From Marinilabilia salmonicolor (GTDB lineage: Bacteria; Bacteroidota; Bacteroidia; Bacteroidales; Marinilabiliaceae): a stretch of 64,000 nucleotides of DNA. This document shows positions 1-8,568 of this stretch, one piece after another. The position numbers and the translations under genes are program-made. Every line of letters starts with the position of its first letter. Positions within the stretch are counted from its first letter, which is position 1. The notes beneath the pieces are model-generated. The model searched no databases and was not told the origin of the DNA. It saw nothing but the letters and a program-made list of their open reading frames with translations. The stretch covers positions 124,001 to 188,000 of the forward strand of contig NZ_PVTS01000004.1 of the NCBI RefSeq assembly GCF_003003035.1, in the 5' to 3' direction.

Positions 1-2
1 AC

Positions 3-158
3 AACCTGGAAGAGGTGTTTGAAAACAGAGAGCAAATTGAAATCTCCAAATTTTATGAGCGTCTTCCAAAGCCTTCTCTGCTTGCTGCTCAGGAGTATGA
101 GGAAGGAAAGATTTATTATCGTAATCCCGCCAACGATAAGGCTGAAGACGAAGAATAG
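3..158 (+). CDS. rpoZ: DNA-directed RNA polymerase omega subunit (Rpb6-like), 3' end only
   Basis: The window opens inside this gene; frame 3 stays open for 51 codons to a TAG at 156-158. The visible C-terminus contains RLPKPSLLAAQEYEEGKIYY and ends in an acidic tail (DKAEDEE). That pattern matches my recollection of the C-terminus of the Bacteroidota omega/Rpb6-like subunit, which helps assemble RNA polymerase around the beta-prime chain. The order omega, coaBC, DUF4835, recN is common in this phylum and supports the call. The N-terminal helices lie outside the window, so the family cannot be confirmed by motif. Overlapping frames in this stretch are shadows. Confidence 0.72.
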   Translation, partial: NLEEVFENREQIEISKFYERLPKPSLLAAQEYEEGKIYYRNPANDKAEDEE

Positions 159-260
159 AGGATATCTCACAGAGGCTTCCCTGCTTTATGCGGGGAAGCT
201 TTTGTTGTTTTCAGGATTGTTGAATCTGTTCTGCTTTTAAAAGAACATTAAATTCCCCGG

Positions 261-1469
261 ATGCTGAAAGGAAAGAAGGTTATTTTAGGTGTTACCGGCA
301 GTATTGCTGCCTATAAATCTGTTTTGTTACTTCGCCTTTTGGTGAAAGCTGGTGCCGAAGTTCAGGTGATTATCACTCCTGCCGGCAAGGAATTTATTAC
401 TCCGGTCACATTATCAGCCCTTTCGGGCAAAGCAGTACTCTCCGATTTTTTTGCCAATAGCGATGGCACCTGGCACAGCCATGTGGATTTGGGCTTATGG
501 GCCGATATCATGGTCGTTGCTCCTGCAAGTGCCAATACCATGGGTAAAATGGTTAATGCCATTTGCGACAATTTGTTAATCACTACCTATCTTTCAGCCA
601 AATGTCCTGTTCTTGTGGCTCCTGCAATGGATTTGGATATGTATGCCCATCCGGCCAATCAAAGGAATATTGAACAGTTGCGCACTTTTGGGGCTCACAT
701 TGTGGAGCCCGGCACCGGAGAATTGGCCAGTGGTCTTGAAGGAAAAGGACGAATGGAAGACCCGGAGGTAATTGTTCAGCGAATGGAGGAAATTCTGGGC
801 AGTCAAAAAAAAAAGACTTTGACCGGTAAGAAGGTGCTTGTTACCGCAGGTCCTACTTACGAAAATATTGATCCTGTCCGTTTTATCGGAAATTTTTCAT
901 CCGGGAAGATGGGGTTTGCTATTGCTGAAGCCCTTGCCAACCGGGGGGCGGTGGTGCATCTGGTAGCAGGGCCGGTAGGTCTTTCGGTTTCCAATCAATT
1001 GATAGAACGAACCGATGTGGTTTCGGCAAAGGAAATGGACCAGGCCTGCCGGGAAATATTTCCGCAGTGTGATGCTGCTGTTTTTTCTGCGGCAGTGGCC
1101 GATTATTCGCCGGCCAATCTTTCTGCAGAGAAAATTAAACGAACCGGTGACGATTTGAATCTTCAACTTACACCCAATCCAGATATTGCTTCGAATATGG
1201 GGGCTCTGAAGAAAGCTCACCAGGTGACTGTTGGTTTTGCACTGGAAACTTCCAATGAAGAGGTCAATGCATTGAAGAAAATCGGGAAAAAGAATTTTGA
1301 TTTCATAGTGCTTAATTCACCGAATAACGCCGGAGAGGGCTTTATGACCGACACCAACCGAATCACAATAATTCACAAAGACCATAAAAAAGAAAATTTT
1401 CCGTTAAAGAGTAAGAAAGAGGTTGCTGAAGATATTGCTTCAGCCCTGGAAAAAATTCTTTTGAAATGA
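261..1469 (+). CDS. coaBC: Bifunctional phosphopantothenoylcysteine decarboxylase / phosphopantothenate-cysteine ligase
   Basis: Two steps of coenzyme A synthesis in the cytosol: CoaB joins cysteine to 4'-phosphopantothenate and CoaC decarboxylates the product with FMN. The N-terminal half is the flavoprotein domain: GSIAAYK at 13-19, the catalytic-type His at 74 in HSHVDLG, and the substrate clamp PAMDLDMY at 121-128 (Asp where many homologues have Asn). The C-terminal half, from about residue 190, is the ligase, with AGPTYENIDPVRFIGNFSSG, AAVADY and the KIKR lysine loop. At 402 residues it is full length. The start ATG lies about 100 nt after the omega stop. The stop overlaps the next start by 4 nt (ATGA), which implies translational coupling. 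Confidence 0.97.
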   Translation: MLKGKKVILGVTGSIAAYKSVLLLRLLVKAGAEVQVIITPAGKEFITPVTLSALSGKAVLSDFFANSDGTWHSHVDLGLWADIMVVAPASANTMGKMVNAICDNLLITTYLSAKCPVLVAPAMDLDMYAHPANQRNIEQLRTFGAHIVEPGTGELASGLEGKGRMEDPEVIVQRMEEILGSQKKKTLTGKKVLVTAGPTYENIDPVRFIGNFSSGKMGFAIAEALANRGAVVHLVAGPVGLSVSNQLIERTDVVSAKEMDQACREIFPQCDAAVFSAAVADYSPANLSAEKIKRTGDDLNLQLTPNPDIASNMGALKKAHQVTVGFALETSNEEVNALKKIGKKNFDFIVLNSPNNAGEGFMTDTNRITIIHKDHKKENFPLKSKKEVAEDIASALEKILLK

Positions 1470-2368
1470 GAAAACTGATTTTTGTATTTTTCTTTTTGCT
1501 GATGCCTCTGATGAAGGTTTCCGGACAGGAGCTGCGCTGCAATGTTCAGGTAGTTGCCCCGTCCGTTCAGGGAACCAATCGCAATGTTTTTCAGACATTG
1601 CGTGAAACCATCTATGAGTTCATGAACAATCAGCAATGGACCGGTCATGTGTATGAGAATTCTGAACGTATTGAGTGTACTTTCCATTTCACCATCGATG
1701 AGGTGATTGGAGTGGATCAGTTCAGAGGATCCTTGCAAATACAGGCTCGCCGGCCGGTTTACAATTCTGCATATTCCACTACCACATTAAATCTTAAGGA
1801 TGATAATGTGGATTTCAGGTATGGTGAATATGAGCAACTTGTTTACAATAAAAACAATCTTGAATCCAATCTGGTGGCTCTTCTTGCCTATTATGCCAAT
1901 ATTGTTCTGGGGTACGATTATGATACTTTCAGTCCTGAAGGAGGAACTCCCTGGTTTGAGGAGGCTGAGCGTATTGTCGGGATGATGCAAAATGCCCGTG
2001 AAAGTGGATGGAAACAATTTGAAAGCCGGCAGAATCGCTACTGGCTGGTTGATAATCTGCTTGAAGAGGACCACAGGCCACTGAGGGAGTTTTATTATGA
2101 ATATCATCGATCCGGTTTGGATCAAATGTCCGAAGATCCGGAGGAGGGAAGGGCTAATATTGCCGAATCGATGGATTTGTTGAAGAAAGTTTACCGAACC
2201 GATCCCAGTTCGTTTGCTTTGCAGGTGTTATTTGATGCCAAGCATCAGGAATTTGTAAATATTTTTTCGGAATCTTTCTCTATGGAGAAGGCGGAGGTGG
2301 TTAATACCCTCTCAGAAATCAATCCTACCAATTCGGATGCTTATCAGAAATTACTTAAAGATAATTGA
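1466..2368 (+). CDS. DUF4835 family exported protein (PorD-like name used in some databases)
   Basis: A 300-residue protein with a clear signal peptide (MRKLIFVFFFLLMPLMKVSG, cleavage near QE), so it is exported to the periplasm or outer membrane. Sequence and place between coaBC and recN match the DUF4835 family of Bacteroidota. My recollection is that some annotation pipelines call this family PorD and link it to type IX secretion; nothing in the sequence itself shows that role. The mature part is rich in aromatic and acidic residues and has no enzyme motif that I can recognise. It overlaps the coaBC stop by 4 nt and ends 6 nt before recN, so the three genes are probably one transcript. Confidence 0.85.
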   Translation: MRKLIFVFFFLLMPLMKVSGQELRCNVQVVAPSVQGTNRNVFQTLRETIYEFMNNQQWTGHVYENSERIECTFHFTIDEVIGVDQFRGSLQIQARRPVYNSAYSTTTLNLKDDNVDFRYGEYEQLVYNKNNLESNLVALLAYYANIVLGYDYDTFSPEGGTPWFEEAERIVGMMQNARESGWKQFESRQNRYWLVDNLLEEDHRPLREFYYEYHRSGLDQMSEDPEEGRANIAESMDLLKKVYRTDPSSFALQVLFDAKHQEFVNIFSESFSMEKAEVVNTLSEINPTNSDAYQKLLKDN

Positions 2369-2374
2369 TGTAAT

Positions 2375-4030
2375 ATGCTGAAATCTTTATCCATAAAGAA
2401 TTATGCGCTGATTGATAAGGCCGTTATCGAATTTGGTTCCGGTTTTACTGTTATTACAGGTGAAACGGGTGCCGGAAAGTCTATCATGCTTGGTGCGCTC
2501 GGCCTTGTGTTGGGGCAGCGGAGTGATGTTTCTGTAATTGGAGATAAAGAGAGTAAGTGTGTTATAGAGAGTGTTTTTGATGTATCGAAATACGGATTGC
2601 GGGTACTTTTTGAGGAAGAAGATGTGGATTATGAGGAGGAAACCGTTCTGAGGCGGGAAATTCTTCCTTCCGGAAAATCTCGTGCTTTTGTCAATGATAC
2701 TCCGGTGAATTTGAATTTTCTGAAGTCTTTGTCCGACAAACTGATTGATGTCCATTCGCAACATCAGAACCTGCTATTGGGCGATAATCACTTTCAGTTA
2801 AATGTGGTGGATACTGTCGCTTCGAATAACCAAATAGTTGAAGGTTACCGCGAAGCATACCATAAATACAGGAAATTACTTTCGGATAAGAAAAAACTGG
2901 AAGAGCTCAACGCCCGTCAGCGTAATGATCAGGATTATTGGGAATTTCAGTTTAGGCAATTGGAGGAGGCCAACCTTCAGGCCGGAGAGCAGGCTGAGCT
3001 GGAGCGTGAGTTGGAAACGCTTGCACATGTGGAAGAGATAAAATCGGCATTGTCGCAGGCTGCGTTGGCACTTTATGAAAGTGAACAACCCATGGTTCAG
3101 GAGTTGTTTCATCTGAAAGAGACATTACAGCGTATTTCATCTTACCTGCCGCAGGGGGATGAATTGTCTGACCGAATGAATTCTGTTTACATTGAACTTA
3201 AGGATATTGCTGAGGAAATAACAGAACGTGGTACTGAGGTTGAGTTTGATCCGGGGCGTCAGCAGTTAATTCAGGAACGTTTGGATATGATCTATTCGCT
3301 TCAGCAAAAGCATCATGTTGATTCAGTGGAGGCACTTTTGGAAATAAGAGAGGATCTCTCTTCCAAACTTGAGCAGCTTGCTTCCTTTGATGAAGAGTTG
3401 GTACGTGTTGACAAAGAAATTGCTTCAGCCCTGAACATACTGCAGGATCTGTCAAAATCTTTGACAAAAAGCCGCGAAAAGGTATTCAAACAAATTGAGA
3501 ATTTTATTCAGGGACAATTGCGTGAACTGGGGATGCCTAATGCCAGATTTTCTGTGTCCAACAAAAAAAATGCAGATTTTGGTCCTGAAGGTCAGGATGA
3601 GATCGCTTTTCTTTTTTCTGCCAACAAGAGTGCACAGTTGACCGATATTCCCAAAGTTGCTTCAGGAGGGGAAATTTCCCGGGTAATGCTATGTATCAAA
3701 TCTCTTTTGTCCGATGCAAAGGGACTGCCAACCATCATCTTTGATGAGATAGATACCGGTGTCTCCGGTGAGATAGCTGACCGGATGGGACGCATTATGC
3801 AATTGATGGGGAAAAATATTCAGGTTATCAGCATCACACACCTTCCACAGATTGCCGGAAAAGGCAATCGTCACTTCAAAGTTTTTAAAACAGAAACTGA
3901 TCATCAAACCATTTCCTCTGTTAAGTTGTTAAGTAATGATGAAAGAGTGAATGAAATTGCAGGCATGCTTAGTGGTTCCAGCGTTACGGATGCAGCTCTT
4001 GAAAATGCCCGCTTTTTGATGGAAAACTGA
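2375..4030 (+). CDS. recN: DNA repair ATPase RecN
   Basis: SMC-like ATPase acting at DNA double-strand breaks and tethering DNA during recombinational repair. The Walker A motif GETGAGKS is at residues 29-36 and the ABC signature (ASGGEISRVM) near 428. The Walker B stretch (LPTIIFDEID followed by TGVSGE) starts near 449. Between them lie long charged, Glu/Lys/Gln-rich stretches (about 150-370) that fit the antiparallel coiled coil. The length of 551 residues is normal for RecN. It follows the DUF4835 gene by 6 nt and is followed by about 230 nt of noncoding DNA before fabI, so it is probably the last gene of the operon. Confidence 0.97.
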   Translation: MLKSLSIKNYALIDKAVIEFGSGFTVITGETGAGKSIMLGALGLVLGQRSDVSVIGDKESKCVIESVFDVSKYGLRVLFEEEDVDYEEETVLRREILPSGKSRAFVNDTPVNLNFLKSLSDKLIDVHSQHQNLLLGDNHFQLNVVDTVASNNQIVEGYREAYHKYRKLLSDKKKLEELNARQRNDQDYWEFQFRQLEEANLQAGEQAELERELETLAHVEEIKSALSQAALALYESEQPMVQELFHLKETLQRISSYLPQGDELSDRMNSVYIELKDIAEEITERGTEVEFDPGRQQLIQERLDMIYSLQQKHHVDSVEALLEIREDLSSKLEQLASFDEELVRVDKEIASALNILQDLSKSLTKSREKVFKQIENFIQGQLRELGMPNARFSVSNKKNADFGPEGQDEIAFLFSANKSAQLTDIPKVASGGEISRVMLCIKSLLSDAKGLPTIIFDEIDTGVSGEIADRMGRIMQLMGKNIQVISITHLPQIAGKGNRHFKVFKTETDHQTISSVKLLSNDERVNEIAGMLSGSSVTDAALENARFLMEN

Positions 4031-4206
4031 TGTAAATAAGAAAAACACCCGCTTTTGGCGAAATTTCAACCAGAAAAGATGCTTTTTAATGTCTAATTGG
4101 TGTGTAATTTTGTTAAATGTCTTGTGCGGTCTTTTATGCAAGGTTTTGTGGGTCAGGAGTTAGACTTATTTTTAAATAGATTCTATAAATATAAGATGAC
4201 CGGATT

Positions 4207-4238
4207 CTTTTACCGGCAGTGAATTTGCAATATATTTG
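4207..4238 (+). promoter_or_regulatory. Promoter of fabI, Bacteroidota type
   Basis: TATATTTG at 4231-4238 matches the Bacteroidota -7 consensus TAnnTTTG exactly and is followed by CAGCC. A T-run at 4207-4210 lies about 20 nt upstream, where the -33 element is expected. Transcription would begin near 4245. This excludes the ATG at 4236 as the fabI start, because it lies inside the promoter, and supports the ATG at 4263. Confidence 0.62.
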
Positions 4239-4262
4239 CAGCCTGAAAAACATTTTACCGAT

Positions 4263-5108
4263 ATGGGAAATAACTTGTTAAAAGGGAAACGGGGGATTAT
4301 TTTCGGCGCCCTCAATGATATGTCTATCGCCTGGAAAGTTGCCGAACTGGCCCACGAAGAAGGAGCCACTTTCACTTTGTCCAACACGCATGTGGCCTGC
4401 CGCATGGGGGAGGTGACCAACCTGGCAGAGAAAACAGGAGCAACCTTGCTTCCTGCTGATGCCACCAATGTTGAAGATCTTGAAAATGTTTTCAAACAAT
4501 CAACAGAAATTCTTGGCGGCAAAATCGACTTTGTGCTGCATTCTATCGGGATGTCTCTTAACGTACGAAAGAAGAGAGTCTATCACGATCTGGACTATAA
4601 TTATCTTCAGAAAACACTGGACATTTCCGCTATTTCATTCCACAAAATGTTGCAGGTGGCTTTCAAGCTGGATGCAATGAGTGAATGGGGATCTGTGCTT
4701 GCACTTTCTTATGTGGCCGCTCAGCGCACCCTTTACGGATACAATGATATGGCCGATGCAAAAGCTTTGCTGGAGTCTATCGCCCGGAGTTTTGGATATA
4801 TTTTCGGCCGTGAGCGTAAAGTCAGAGTCAACACCATTAGCCAGTCACCTACTGTAACAACTGCCGGTAGCGGAGTAAAAGGATTTGACGGTTTGGTGGA
4901 TTTCGCCGATCGTATGTCACCTCTTGGCAATGCCGATGCACAGGATTGTGCCAATTTCTGTGCCCTCATGTTCTCAGACTATGCTCGAAAAGTTACCATG
5001 CAAAATCTTTATCACGATGGAGGATTTGCCAGTATGGGGATGAGCATGCGCGCTATGAAGCAATACAATAAGAGTTTTGATTCCGGAGAGTTGAGCGACA
5101 TGTATTAA
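4263..5108 (+). CDS. fabI: Enoyl-[acyl-carrier-protein] reductase (NADH), FabI type
   Basis: Catalyses the last reduction of each fatty acid elongation cycle and is the target of triclosan-type inhibitors in other bacteria. It is an SDR-fold enzyme with the NAD-binding motif IIFGALND at 12-19. Catalytic residues are Y150, Y160 and K167, spaced exactly like Y146/Y156/K163 of E. coli FabI. I start it at 4263 (281 residues) rather than at the upstream ATG 4236, because a promoter -7 box covers 4231-4238 and homologues begin with a short MxxNLLKGKRG-type leader. It is monocistronic: its own promoter precedes it and an intrinsic terminator follows at 5259. Confidence 0.96.
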   Translation: MGNNLLKGKRGIIFGALNDMSIAWKVAELAHEEGATFTLSNTHVACRMGEVTNLAEKTGATLLPADATNVEDLENVFKQSTEILGGKIDFVLHSIGMSLNVRKKRVYHDLDYNYLQKTLDISAISFHKMLQVAFKLDAMSEWGSVLALSYVAAQRTLYGYNDMADAKALLESIARSFGYIFGRERKVRVNTISQSPTVTTAGSGVKGFDGLVDFADRMSPLGNADAQDCANFCALMFSDYARKVTMQNLYHDGGFASMGMSMRAMKQYNKSFDSGELSDMY

Positions 5109-5258
5109 ATGAATGCCCCGATACTTGTTCCTGAACTCAGGTTGTTGTTTGTCAGGCTTTTAGTGTCGACGGGGGACCTTGGTTAAAAGATCAGGATTCA
5201 GATTTTTTTGATTTTACTGATTTTAACCACTAAGAATCTAACATTCTATTGTTTATAT

Positions 5259-5289
5259 GGCCATTCCAATTTTTGGGAATGGCCTTTTT
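5259..5289 (+). terminator. Intrinsic terminator of fabI
   Basis: GGCCATTCC (5259-5267) pairs perfectly with GGAATGGCC (5276-5284) around an 8-nt loop, followed by five T. The T-rich loop appears to double as the -33 element of the next promoter. Confidence 0.85.
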
Positions 5290-5303
5290 ATTAAGTATAT
5301 TTG
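5271..5303 (+). promoter_or_regulatory. Promoter of cysDN with a roughly 90-nt leader
   Basis: TATATTTG at 5296-5303 matches the -7 consensus. TTTTG at 5271-5275, 20 nt upstream, would be the -33 element and lies in the loop of the fabI terminator. The transcript would start near 5310, leaving about 90 nt before cysD. The leader contains interleaved complementary pairs (ccgatt 5307-5312 with aatcgg 5367-5372; agatta 5336-5341 with taatct 5374-5379), described in the findings. Confidence 0.5.
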
Positions 5304-5399
5304 GAGCCGATTTTCAAAGGATGTATTTATTTCAAAGATTAACCGGGACTGGTGATTTTTTTAACCAATCGGATAATCTCAGCAAAAGAATAAAGATAA

Positions 5400-6305
5400 A
5401 TGGACAAATACCAGATTAACCACCTTAAAGAGTTGGAAGCTGAATCCATTTTTGTGATTCGCGAAGTTGCCGCCCAGTTTGAGAACCCGGTGATGTTATT
5501 CTCTGGCGGGAAAGATTCTATTGTGATGTTTCATCTGGCCCGAAAGGCTTTCTGGCCTGCCAAGGTGCCTTTTCCGTTGATGCATATCGACACGGGGCAT
5601 AACTTCCCGGAGACAATAAAATACCGCGACGATTTGATGGAGAAAACCGGTGCCCGCTGTATTGTGAAATATGTTCAGGACACCATTGATCAGGGTAAAG
5701 CGGTAGAAGAAACAGGCGTAAATGCCAGTCGCAACAAAATTCAAACCATCACTTTGCTGGATGCCATCGAACAAGAGAAGTTTGATGCTGCCATGGGTGG
5801 TGGACGACGCGATGAGGAAAAGGCACGTGCCAAAGAGCGTTTCTTTTCACATCGTGACGAATTTGGTCAGTGGGATCCTAAAAATCAGCGTCCCGAACTC
5901 TGGAACCTTTTCAACGGTAAAAAAAATATGGGAGAGCATTTTCGTGTATTCCCCATCAGTAACTGGACAGAGATGGATGTCTGGCAATACATCTATATGG
6001 AAGAGATTGAGCTTCCATCGCTTTACTTTACCCACAAAAGAGAAGTGTTTCAGCGAGATGGTGTGTGGATGGCGAAGGCTCCTTTCATGCAACTCAAAGA
6101 AGGTGAGAAACTCGAAATGCGTGACGTTCGTTGCCGTACCATTGGCGATGTAACCTGTACCGGAGTTACTCTTTCTACGGCAAATAATCTTCAGGACATT
6201 ATTCAGGAAGTGGCAGCAACCCGCGTTACAGAACGCGGTGGTCGGGCCGATGATAAACGTTCTGAATCCGCCATGGAAGATCGCAAACGCGAGGGATATT
6301 TTTAG
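5400..6305 (+). CDS. cysD: Sulfate adenylyltransferase subunit 2 (small, catalytic subunit)
   Basis: With CysN it forms ATP sulfurylase, which makes adenosine 5'-phosphosulfate from sulfate and ATP. The PP-loop SGGKDS is at residues 35-40. The GGGRRDEEKARAKER stretch and the C-terminal RGGRADD and REGYF segments are typical of CysD. Its length of 301 residues matches the E. coli protein. The ATG follows a purine-rich stretch (aagaataaagataa). cysN follows after 96 nt that contain two heptamer arrays. No cysC or cysH lies in the window, so the fate of the APS (assimilation or sulfation) cannot be read from this locus. Confidence 0.97.
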   Translation: MDKYQINHLKELEAESIFVIREVAAQFENPVMLFSGGKDSIVMFHLARKAFWPAKVPFPLMHIDTGHNFPETIKYRDDLMEKTGARCIVKYVQDTIDQGKAVEETGVNASRNKIQTITLLDAIEQEKFDAAMGGGRRDEEKARAKERFFSHRDEFGQWDPKNQRPELWNLFNGKKNMGEHFRVFPISNWTEMDVWQYIYMEEIELPSLYFTHKREVFQRDGVWMAKAPFMQLKEGEKLEMRDVRCRTIGDVTCTGVTLSTANNLQDIIQEVAATRVTERGGRADDKRSESAMEDRKREGYF

Positions 6306-6339
6306 GGTTCAGGGTTCTGAGTTCAGGGTTTCGAGTTGA
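6305..6339 (+). repeat. Heptamer array A (five units, GRGTTYN)
   Basis: Five consecutive 7-nt units beginning right at the cysD stop codon: gggttca, gggttct, gagttca and two variants. Period seven holds without a slip. Array B follows 23 nt later. Confidence 0.8.
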
Positions 6340-6361
6340 ATCTCAATAAAAAATAAATTAA

Positions 6362-6396
6362 TAATTGATCATTGATAATTGATCATTGATAATTGA
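6362..6396 (+). repeat. Heptamer array B (five units, TMATTGA)
   Basis: The units taattga and tcattga alternate five times with no errors, ending 5 nt before the cysN ATG. A TTG inside the last unit opens a spurious in-frame extension of cysN. Confidence 0.85.
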
Positions 6397-6401
6397 ATAA
6401 A

Positions 6402-7679
6402 ATGAGTGGAAAAGAATCCGGATATTTAGATATGGAGCTTTTGCGTTTTACCACAGCAGGTAGCGTGGACGATGGCAAAAGCACACTAATTGGTCGTTTA
6501 TTGTTCGACTCTAAAGCCATTTTTGAAGACCAGATGGAAGCCATCGAAAAGGCAAGTCTTCGTTCGGGTGGCGAAGATGTAAACCTTGCTTTGCTGACCG
6601 ATGGTCTGAAGGCTGAAAGAGAGCAGGGAATTACCATTGATGTGGCTTACCGATACTTTGCCACCCCCAAAAGGAAATTTATTATCGCCGATACTCCCGG
6701 GCATATCCAATACACACGGAATATGGTAACGGGTGCCAGTACGGCCAATGCAGCCATTATTCTGGTGGATGCACGTCATGGTGTTCTTGAGCAGACCCGC
6801 CGGCATACTTATATTGCTTCATTGCTCCAAATCCCGCATATCATCATCTGTGTGAATAAGATGGATTTGGTGGATTATAAGCAGGAGGTATTTGAGGAAA
6901 TAAAATCTGATGTAGAGGCCATTTCTTCCAAGCTTAGTGTGAAAGATGTTCGTTACGTCCCCATTAGCGCCCTGGTAGGTGACAATGTGGTGGATCGCTC
7001 TAAAAATATGGATTGGTATGAGGGGCCAACCTTGATGTATCTTCTTGAAAATCTGCATATCGGAAGTGATATCAATCGTGACGACTTTAGGATGCCCGTA
7101 CAGTATGTGATTCGTCCCCAGTCGAAAGATTATCCCGATTATCGTGGTTATGGTGGTCGTATAATGAGCGGTAGCCTCAATGTGGGTGATACTGTGAAGG
7201 TATTGCCATCAGGGTTTACTTCTAAAGTTAAAACCATCGACTTGTTTACTGAAAGTCTGCAGAAAGCCTTTGCTCCTCAGTCGGTTTCGGTACAACTGGA
7301 AGATGACATTGACATTAGTCGGGGAGATATGCTCGTTAAAGAAACCAACGGACATGAGCCGATCGTCAGCCAGGATATTGATGTGATGCTTTGCTGGTTC
7401 AATGAGCGGAAAATGATTCCGGGAGGTAAATATACTTTGCGTCAGACAAGTGCCGAAATGCGTTGTATGATTAAGAGTGTTGATTACAAGATGAATATCA
7501 ATACACTTGAAAATGATCCTGATGATTTGGAGGTGAACATGAACGATATTGTTCGCGTGAAGCTTAGAACCACTAAACCTTTGTTCTACGATTCCTACAA
7601 TGTCAATCGTAATACCGGAAGTCTGGTGCTTATTGATGAGACTACCAACGAAACAGTTGCCGCAGGAATGATTGTGTAA
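6402..7679 (+). CDS. cysN: Sulfate adenylyltransferase subunit 1 (GTPase subunit)
   Basis: An EF-Tu-like GTPase that drives APS synthesis by CysD through GTP hydrolysis. G1 motif GSVDDGKST is at 20-28, G3 DTPGH near 97-101 and G4 NKMD near 152-155. Translation-factor beta-barrel domains II and III fill the C-terminal half. At 425 residues it is somewhat shorter than E. coli CysN (about 475) and has no fused APS kinase domain. I use ATG 6402; an in-frame TTG at 6393 lies inside repeat array B and is an unlikely start. A strong terminator follows 22 nt after the stop, closing a cysDN operon. Confidence 0.96.
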   Translation: MSGKESGYLDMELLRFTTAGSVDDGKSTLIGRLLFDSKAIFEDQMEAIEKASLRSGGEDVNLALLTDGLKAEREQGITIDVAYRYFATPKRKFIIADTPGHIQYTRNMVTGASTANAAIILVDARHGVLEQTRRHTYIASLLQIPHIIICVNKMDLVDYKQEVFEEIKSDVEAISSKLSVKDVRYVPISALVGDNVVDRSKNMDWYEGPTLMYLLENLHIGSDINRDDFRMPVQYVIRPQSKDYPDYRGYGGRIMSGSLNVGDTVKVLPSGFTSKVKTIDLFTESLQKAFAPQSVSVQLEDDIDISRGDMLVKETNGHEPIVSQDIDVMLCWFNERKMIPGGKYTLRQTSAEMRCMIKSVDYKMNINTLENDPDDLEVNMNDIVRVKLRTTKPLFYDSYNVNRNTGSLVLIDETTNETVAAGMIV

Positions 7680-7701
7680 CGCAATTTTTGAATGAATATA
7701 T

Positions 7702-7742
7702 AAAGACCGTCAATACCGCAGGGTGTTGACGGTCTTTTTTTT
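7702..7742 (+). terminator. Intrinsic terminator of cysDN
   Basis: AAAGACCGTCAA (7702-7713) pairs perfectly with TTGACGGTCTTT (7726-7737). A small inner stem (acc/ggt) is present, and a run of T follows. Confidence 0.93.
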
Positions 7743-7776
7743 GGACATATTGAGATGACTATTAATAAAAGTTAAT

Positions 7777-7820
7777 TGCCGAAAACTATTTTGGTTTTTT
7801 TAGTTTTCGGCATACATTTG
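7777..7820 (+). promoter_or_regulatory. tetR promoter overlapped by a 12-bp inverted repeat (probable TetR operator)
   Basis: The arms TGCCGAAAACTA (7777-7788) and TAGTTTTCGGCA (7801-7812) are perfect inverted repeats separated by 12 nt. TTTTGG at 7789-7794 (-33) lies between them, and TACATTTG at 7813-7820 (-7) abuts the right arm. Spacing between the two promoter elements is about 20 nt, as expected in this phylum. The tetR ATG is at 7840. A dimeric repressor bound here would cover the whole promoter. Confidence 0.75.
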
Positions 7821-7839
7821 TTTTTCTCAAAATTACTGG

Positions 7840-8451
7840 ATGGATATCAGAGAACGCATAATCACGGGAGCCGGTAAACTCTTTTATTCCAAAGGGATAA
7901 AGCGGGTTACGATGGATGATATTTCCACAGAGATTGGTATGTCCAAGCGAACCATTTATGAAAATTTCCGCGATAAGACCGAAATACTCCGTGCAACGGT
8001 GGATTTTCTGAGTGATAAACACCGTCAGGAGGTGGATCAGATGCAGAGTGGGTCAGGGAATGTGATGGAGGTAATCATTAAAATTCTTCTTTACGGTTTG
8101 AAAAGCATCGATTTGGTTTCTCCCATGTATCTGGAGGATATGCAGAAATTTTATCCACTGCTTTGGGAGGAGACGATTCAAAGGGGCCGGATATCTGCTC
8201 AAAAGCAGTTGCAGGATTTATTGGAACGCGGAAAAAAGGAGGGGCTTTTCAGGTCTGAAATTAACACCGGGTTGGTTGCCAGGATTTTTTATGAGCAACT
8301 GAACCTGATTCACAGCAATGAAGCTTTCCCTATCGAGGAGTTTCCACGTAAGGAGTTGTTCGAGAATATGTTTCTCAACTTTGCACGTGGAATCTCTACC
8401 CGCAAGGGTGTGGAGGTGATGGAGGAGTTGTTGGTAAGATCCAGTTATTGA
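7840..8451 (+). CDS. TetR/AcrR family transcriptional regulator
   Basis: A one-component repressor of 203 residues. The N-terminal helix-turn-helix covers about residues 20-50 (VTMDDISTEIGMSKRTIYEN followed by FRDK, typical of TetR). The all-helical C-terminal part would bind the inducer and is too variable to name a ligand. It is the first gene of a run that continues with tolC, an RND adaptor and an RND pump, so it most likely represses itself and the efflux operon. The palindrome over its own promoter is the likely operator. It ends about 120 nt before the tolC start, with no terminator in between. Confidence 0.93.
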   Translation: MDIRERIITGAGKLFYSKGIKRVTMDDISTEIGMSKRTIYENFRDKTEILRATVDFLSDKHRQEVDQMQSGSGNVMEVIIKILLYGLKSIDLVSPMYLEDMQKFYPLLWEETIQRGRISAQKQLQDLLERGKKEGLFRSEINTGLVARIFYEQLNLIHSNEAFPIEEFPRKELFENMFLNFARGISTRKGVEVMEELLVRSSY

Positions 8452-8568
8452 TTCATTGTTGGCAGGGGTGGTTCCCGGTTATTGACTGAAGTAAAAATCA
8501 GGACCGGACTGTTTTGGGTGACCATTTTTTATGTGCGAAGTTTTAGGATTTATAAAGAACTTGAGAAT

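Noticed and set aside
19-240. Open frame of 73 codons at the window start
   Set aside because: It overlaps the end of the omega subunit gene in another frame and continues into the short gap; no recognisable product or homology-type pattern.
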